Assembly (NCBI RefSeq): GCF_009689585.1
Contig: NZ_AP018694.1
Span: 1-64,000, forward strand
Direction of reading: 5' to 3'
DNA: 64,000 nucleotides
Origin: Aquipluma nitroreducens
GTDB taxonomy: Bacteria > Bacteroidota > Bacteroidia > Bacteroidales > Prolixibacteraceae
In this document: positions 63,050 through 64,000 of the stretch, one piece after another
How positions within the stretch are numbered: position 1 is the first letter of the stretch
Layout of the letters: each line of letters starts with the position of its first letter
Made by a program: the position numbers and the translations under genes
The notes under the pieces: generated by a model
What the model was told of the DNA's origin: nothing
Databases searched by the model: none
What the model saw: only the letters and a program-made list of their open reading frames with translations

Positions 63050-64000
63050 TTATTCATTCCCATCCTCTTCACGAATCTGCACCCGCCGAATTTTGCCGCT
63101 GATTGTTTTGGGCAATTCGGTTACAAACTCAACAATACGAGGATATTTATAGGGAGCAGTCACTTTTTTTACGTGTTCCTGAAGTTCTTTGGCCAATTCG
63201 TCGCTGGCAGTGTAACTTTTCGACAGAATAATGGTTGCTTTTACCACCTGACCACGATCGGGATCGGGAACCGCAGTAATCGCACATTCCAATACCGCCG
63301 GATGTTCCATCAGTGCACTTTCAACCTCGAAAGGCCCGATCCGGTAGCCTGAGCTCTTAATCACATCATCAGCACGGCCAACAAACCAATAATAGCCATC
63401 TTCGTCGCGCCAGGCCATATCGCCGGTATAATAAACGTCATCGTGCCAAACCTTTTGTGTCAATTTTTCATCGCGATAATAGCCATTAAACATTCCTGTC
63501 GGAGGTTGTTGATCCGTATATAGAATAATTTGCCCTTCCTCTCCAATTTCGCACGAATTGCCTTCATCATCAATCAAATCAATTCCGTAACCGGGCGAAG
63601 GTTTACCCATCGATCCCGGCTTGGGTTCCATCCACGAATAAGTTGCCAAAGCAACAGTCAGTTCGGTTTGTCCATAGCCTTCCATCAATTTGATTCCGGT
63701 AGCATCCAGAAACTGCTTATACACTTCAGGATTCAACGGTTCACCAGCTACCACGCAGTATTTCAGGGCGCTCAAATCAAATTTAGTCAGGTCTTCCTTG
63801 ATCAGAAAGCGATAAATGGTAGGCGGAGCACAAAATGTTGTAACTTTATATTTTTCAATAACTTCCATTAAGTTCTTTGGAACAAACTTATCGAAATCGT
63901 AAGTCATCACTGCACTGCCCGACAACCATTGTCCATATAATTTTCCCCATGCCGATTTGGCCCAACCGGTGTCGGCAACCGTAAAATGCAATCCGTTATC
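63050..64000 (-). CDS. Acyl-CoA synthetase / AMP-binding enzyme, partial
   Basis: Adenylates a carboxylic acid and transfers it to CoA; this resembles acetyl- or medium-chain acyl-CoA synthetases. Only the C-terminal 316 residues lie in the window; the frame runs off the end at 64000. Motifs: [40 protein letters not shown] and the catalytic Lys in [11 protein letters not shown]. The substrate-binding half is missing, so chain-length preference is open. Confidence 0.93.
   Translation of the reverse strand, partial: DNGLHFTVADTGWAKSAWGKLYGQWLSGSAVMTYDFDKFVPKNLMEVIEKYKVTTFCAPPTIYRFLIKEDLTKFDLSALKYCVVAGEPLNPEVYKQFLDATGIKLMEGYGQTELTVALATYSWMEPKPGSMGKPSPGYGIDLIDDEGNSCEIGEEGQIILYTDQQPPTGMFNGYYRDEKLTQKVWHDDVYYTGDMAWRDEDGYYWFVGRADDVIKSSGYRIGPFEVESALMEHPAVLECAITAVPDPDRGQVVKATIILSKSYTASDELAKELQEHVKKVTAPYKYPRIVEFVTELPKTISGKIRRVQIREEDGNE

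Overview
The window is chromosomal DNA of a Bacteroidota bacterium, possibly Marinilabiliales/Prolixibacteraceae-like (that rank is a guess). Support: AT-rich gene starts with few Shine-Dalgarno sequences, several TAnnTTTG (-7) promoter elements, Bacteroidota-type families (HYC_CC_PP, DUF6249, DUF6660, 1450-residue CusA-TolC fusions) and many palindromic intergenic repeats. I see no tRNA, rRNA, CRISPR array or prophage.

Layout. 1-9.2 kb is housekeeping: dnaA, a DMT transporter, a YigZ-family gene, pyrBI behind a leader that looks like a translation-coupled attenuator, a GAF protein, DedA, an amino acid permease and purT. 9.2-14.3 kb is accessory: a degenerate tandem repeat, an HNH-endonuclease gene, a 375-bp unexplained stretch, a cation-efflux gene, an intact IS1634-type insertion sequence with a 29-bp target duplication, and a J-domain gene. 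14.3-21.2 kb (minus) is one sulfite-reduction and siroheme operon: DUF2061, precorrin-2 dehydrogenase, cysJ, cysI, hemD, a Rossmann protein and cobA. It is preceded by a 39-codon leader with four Met-Cys pairs and mutually exclusive antiterminator and terminator stems.

22.5-32.9 kb (minus) is a chemotaxis-type operon (STAS, cheY, cheA, cheW, MCP, cheR, kinase-like protein, cheD, cheB, hybrid kinase, receiver) with no motility genes beside it. The hybrid kinase is split by a -1 frame change exactly at A_AAA_AAG. The kinase-like protein lacks the phospho-acceptor histidine.

33.7-48.6 kb (plus) is a copper/silver-type efflux region with two RND systems: a CusA-TolC fusion plus CusB, and a separate CusA, CusC and CusB. 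Small Cys/Met-rich periplasmic proteins accompany them (DUF6660, HYC_CC_PP, HMA, DUF302). The HMA domain occurs both alone and fused to the second CusB.

48.7-64 kb is mixed: pdxH; an ECF sigma factor with a putative anti-sigma and a divergent DUF6249 gene, both promoters showing TGTAACC-N15-CGTC; ligA; a DUF6913-like gene with dapA; a GntP permease; a CzcD-type transporter; a second sigma factor with a membrane protein and a beta-repeat surface protein; a glycosyltransferase; a DEAD-box helicase; and the 3' part of an acyl-CoA synthetase that leaves the window.

The strongest candidates for undescribed biology are the Met-Cys leader attenuator of the sulfite/siroheme operon, the pyrBI leader ORF that runs through its own terminator, and the slippery-site junction in the hybrid kinase. 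All three are read from sequence and untested.
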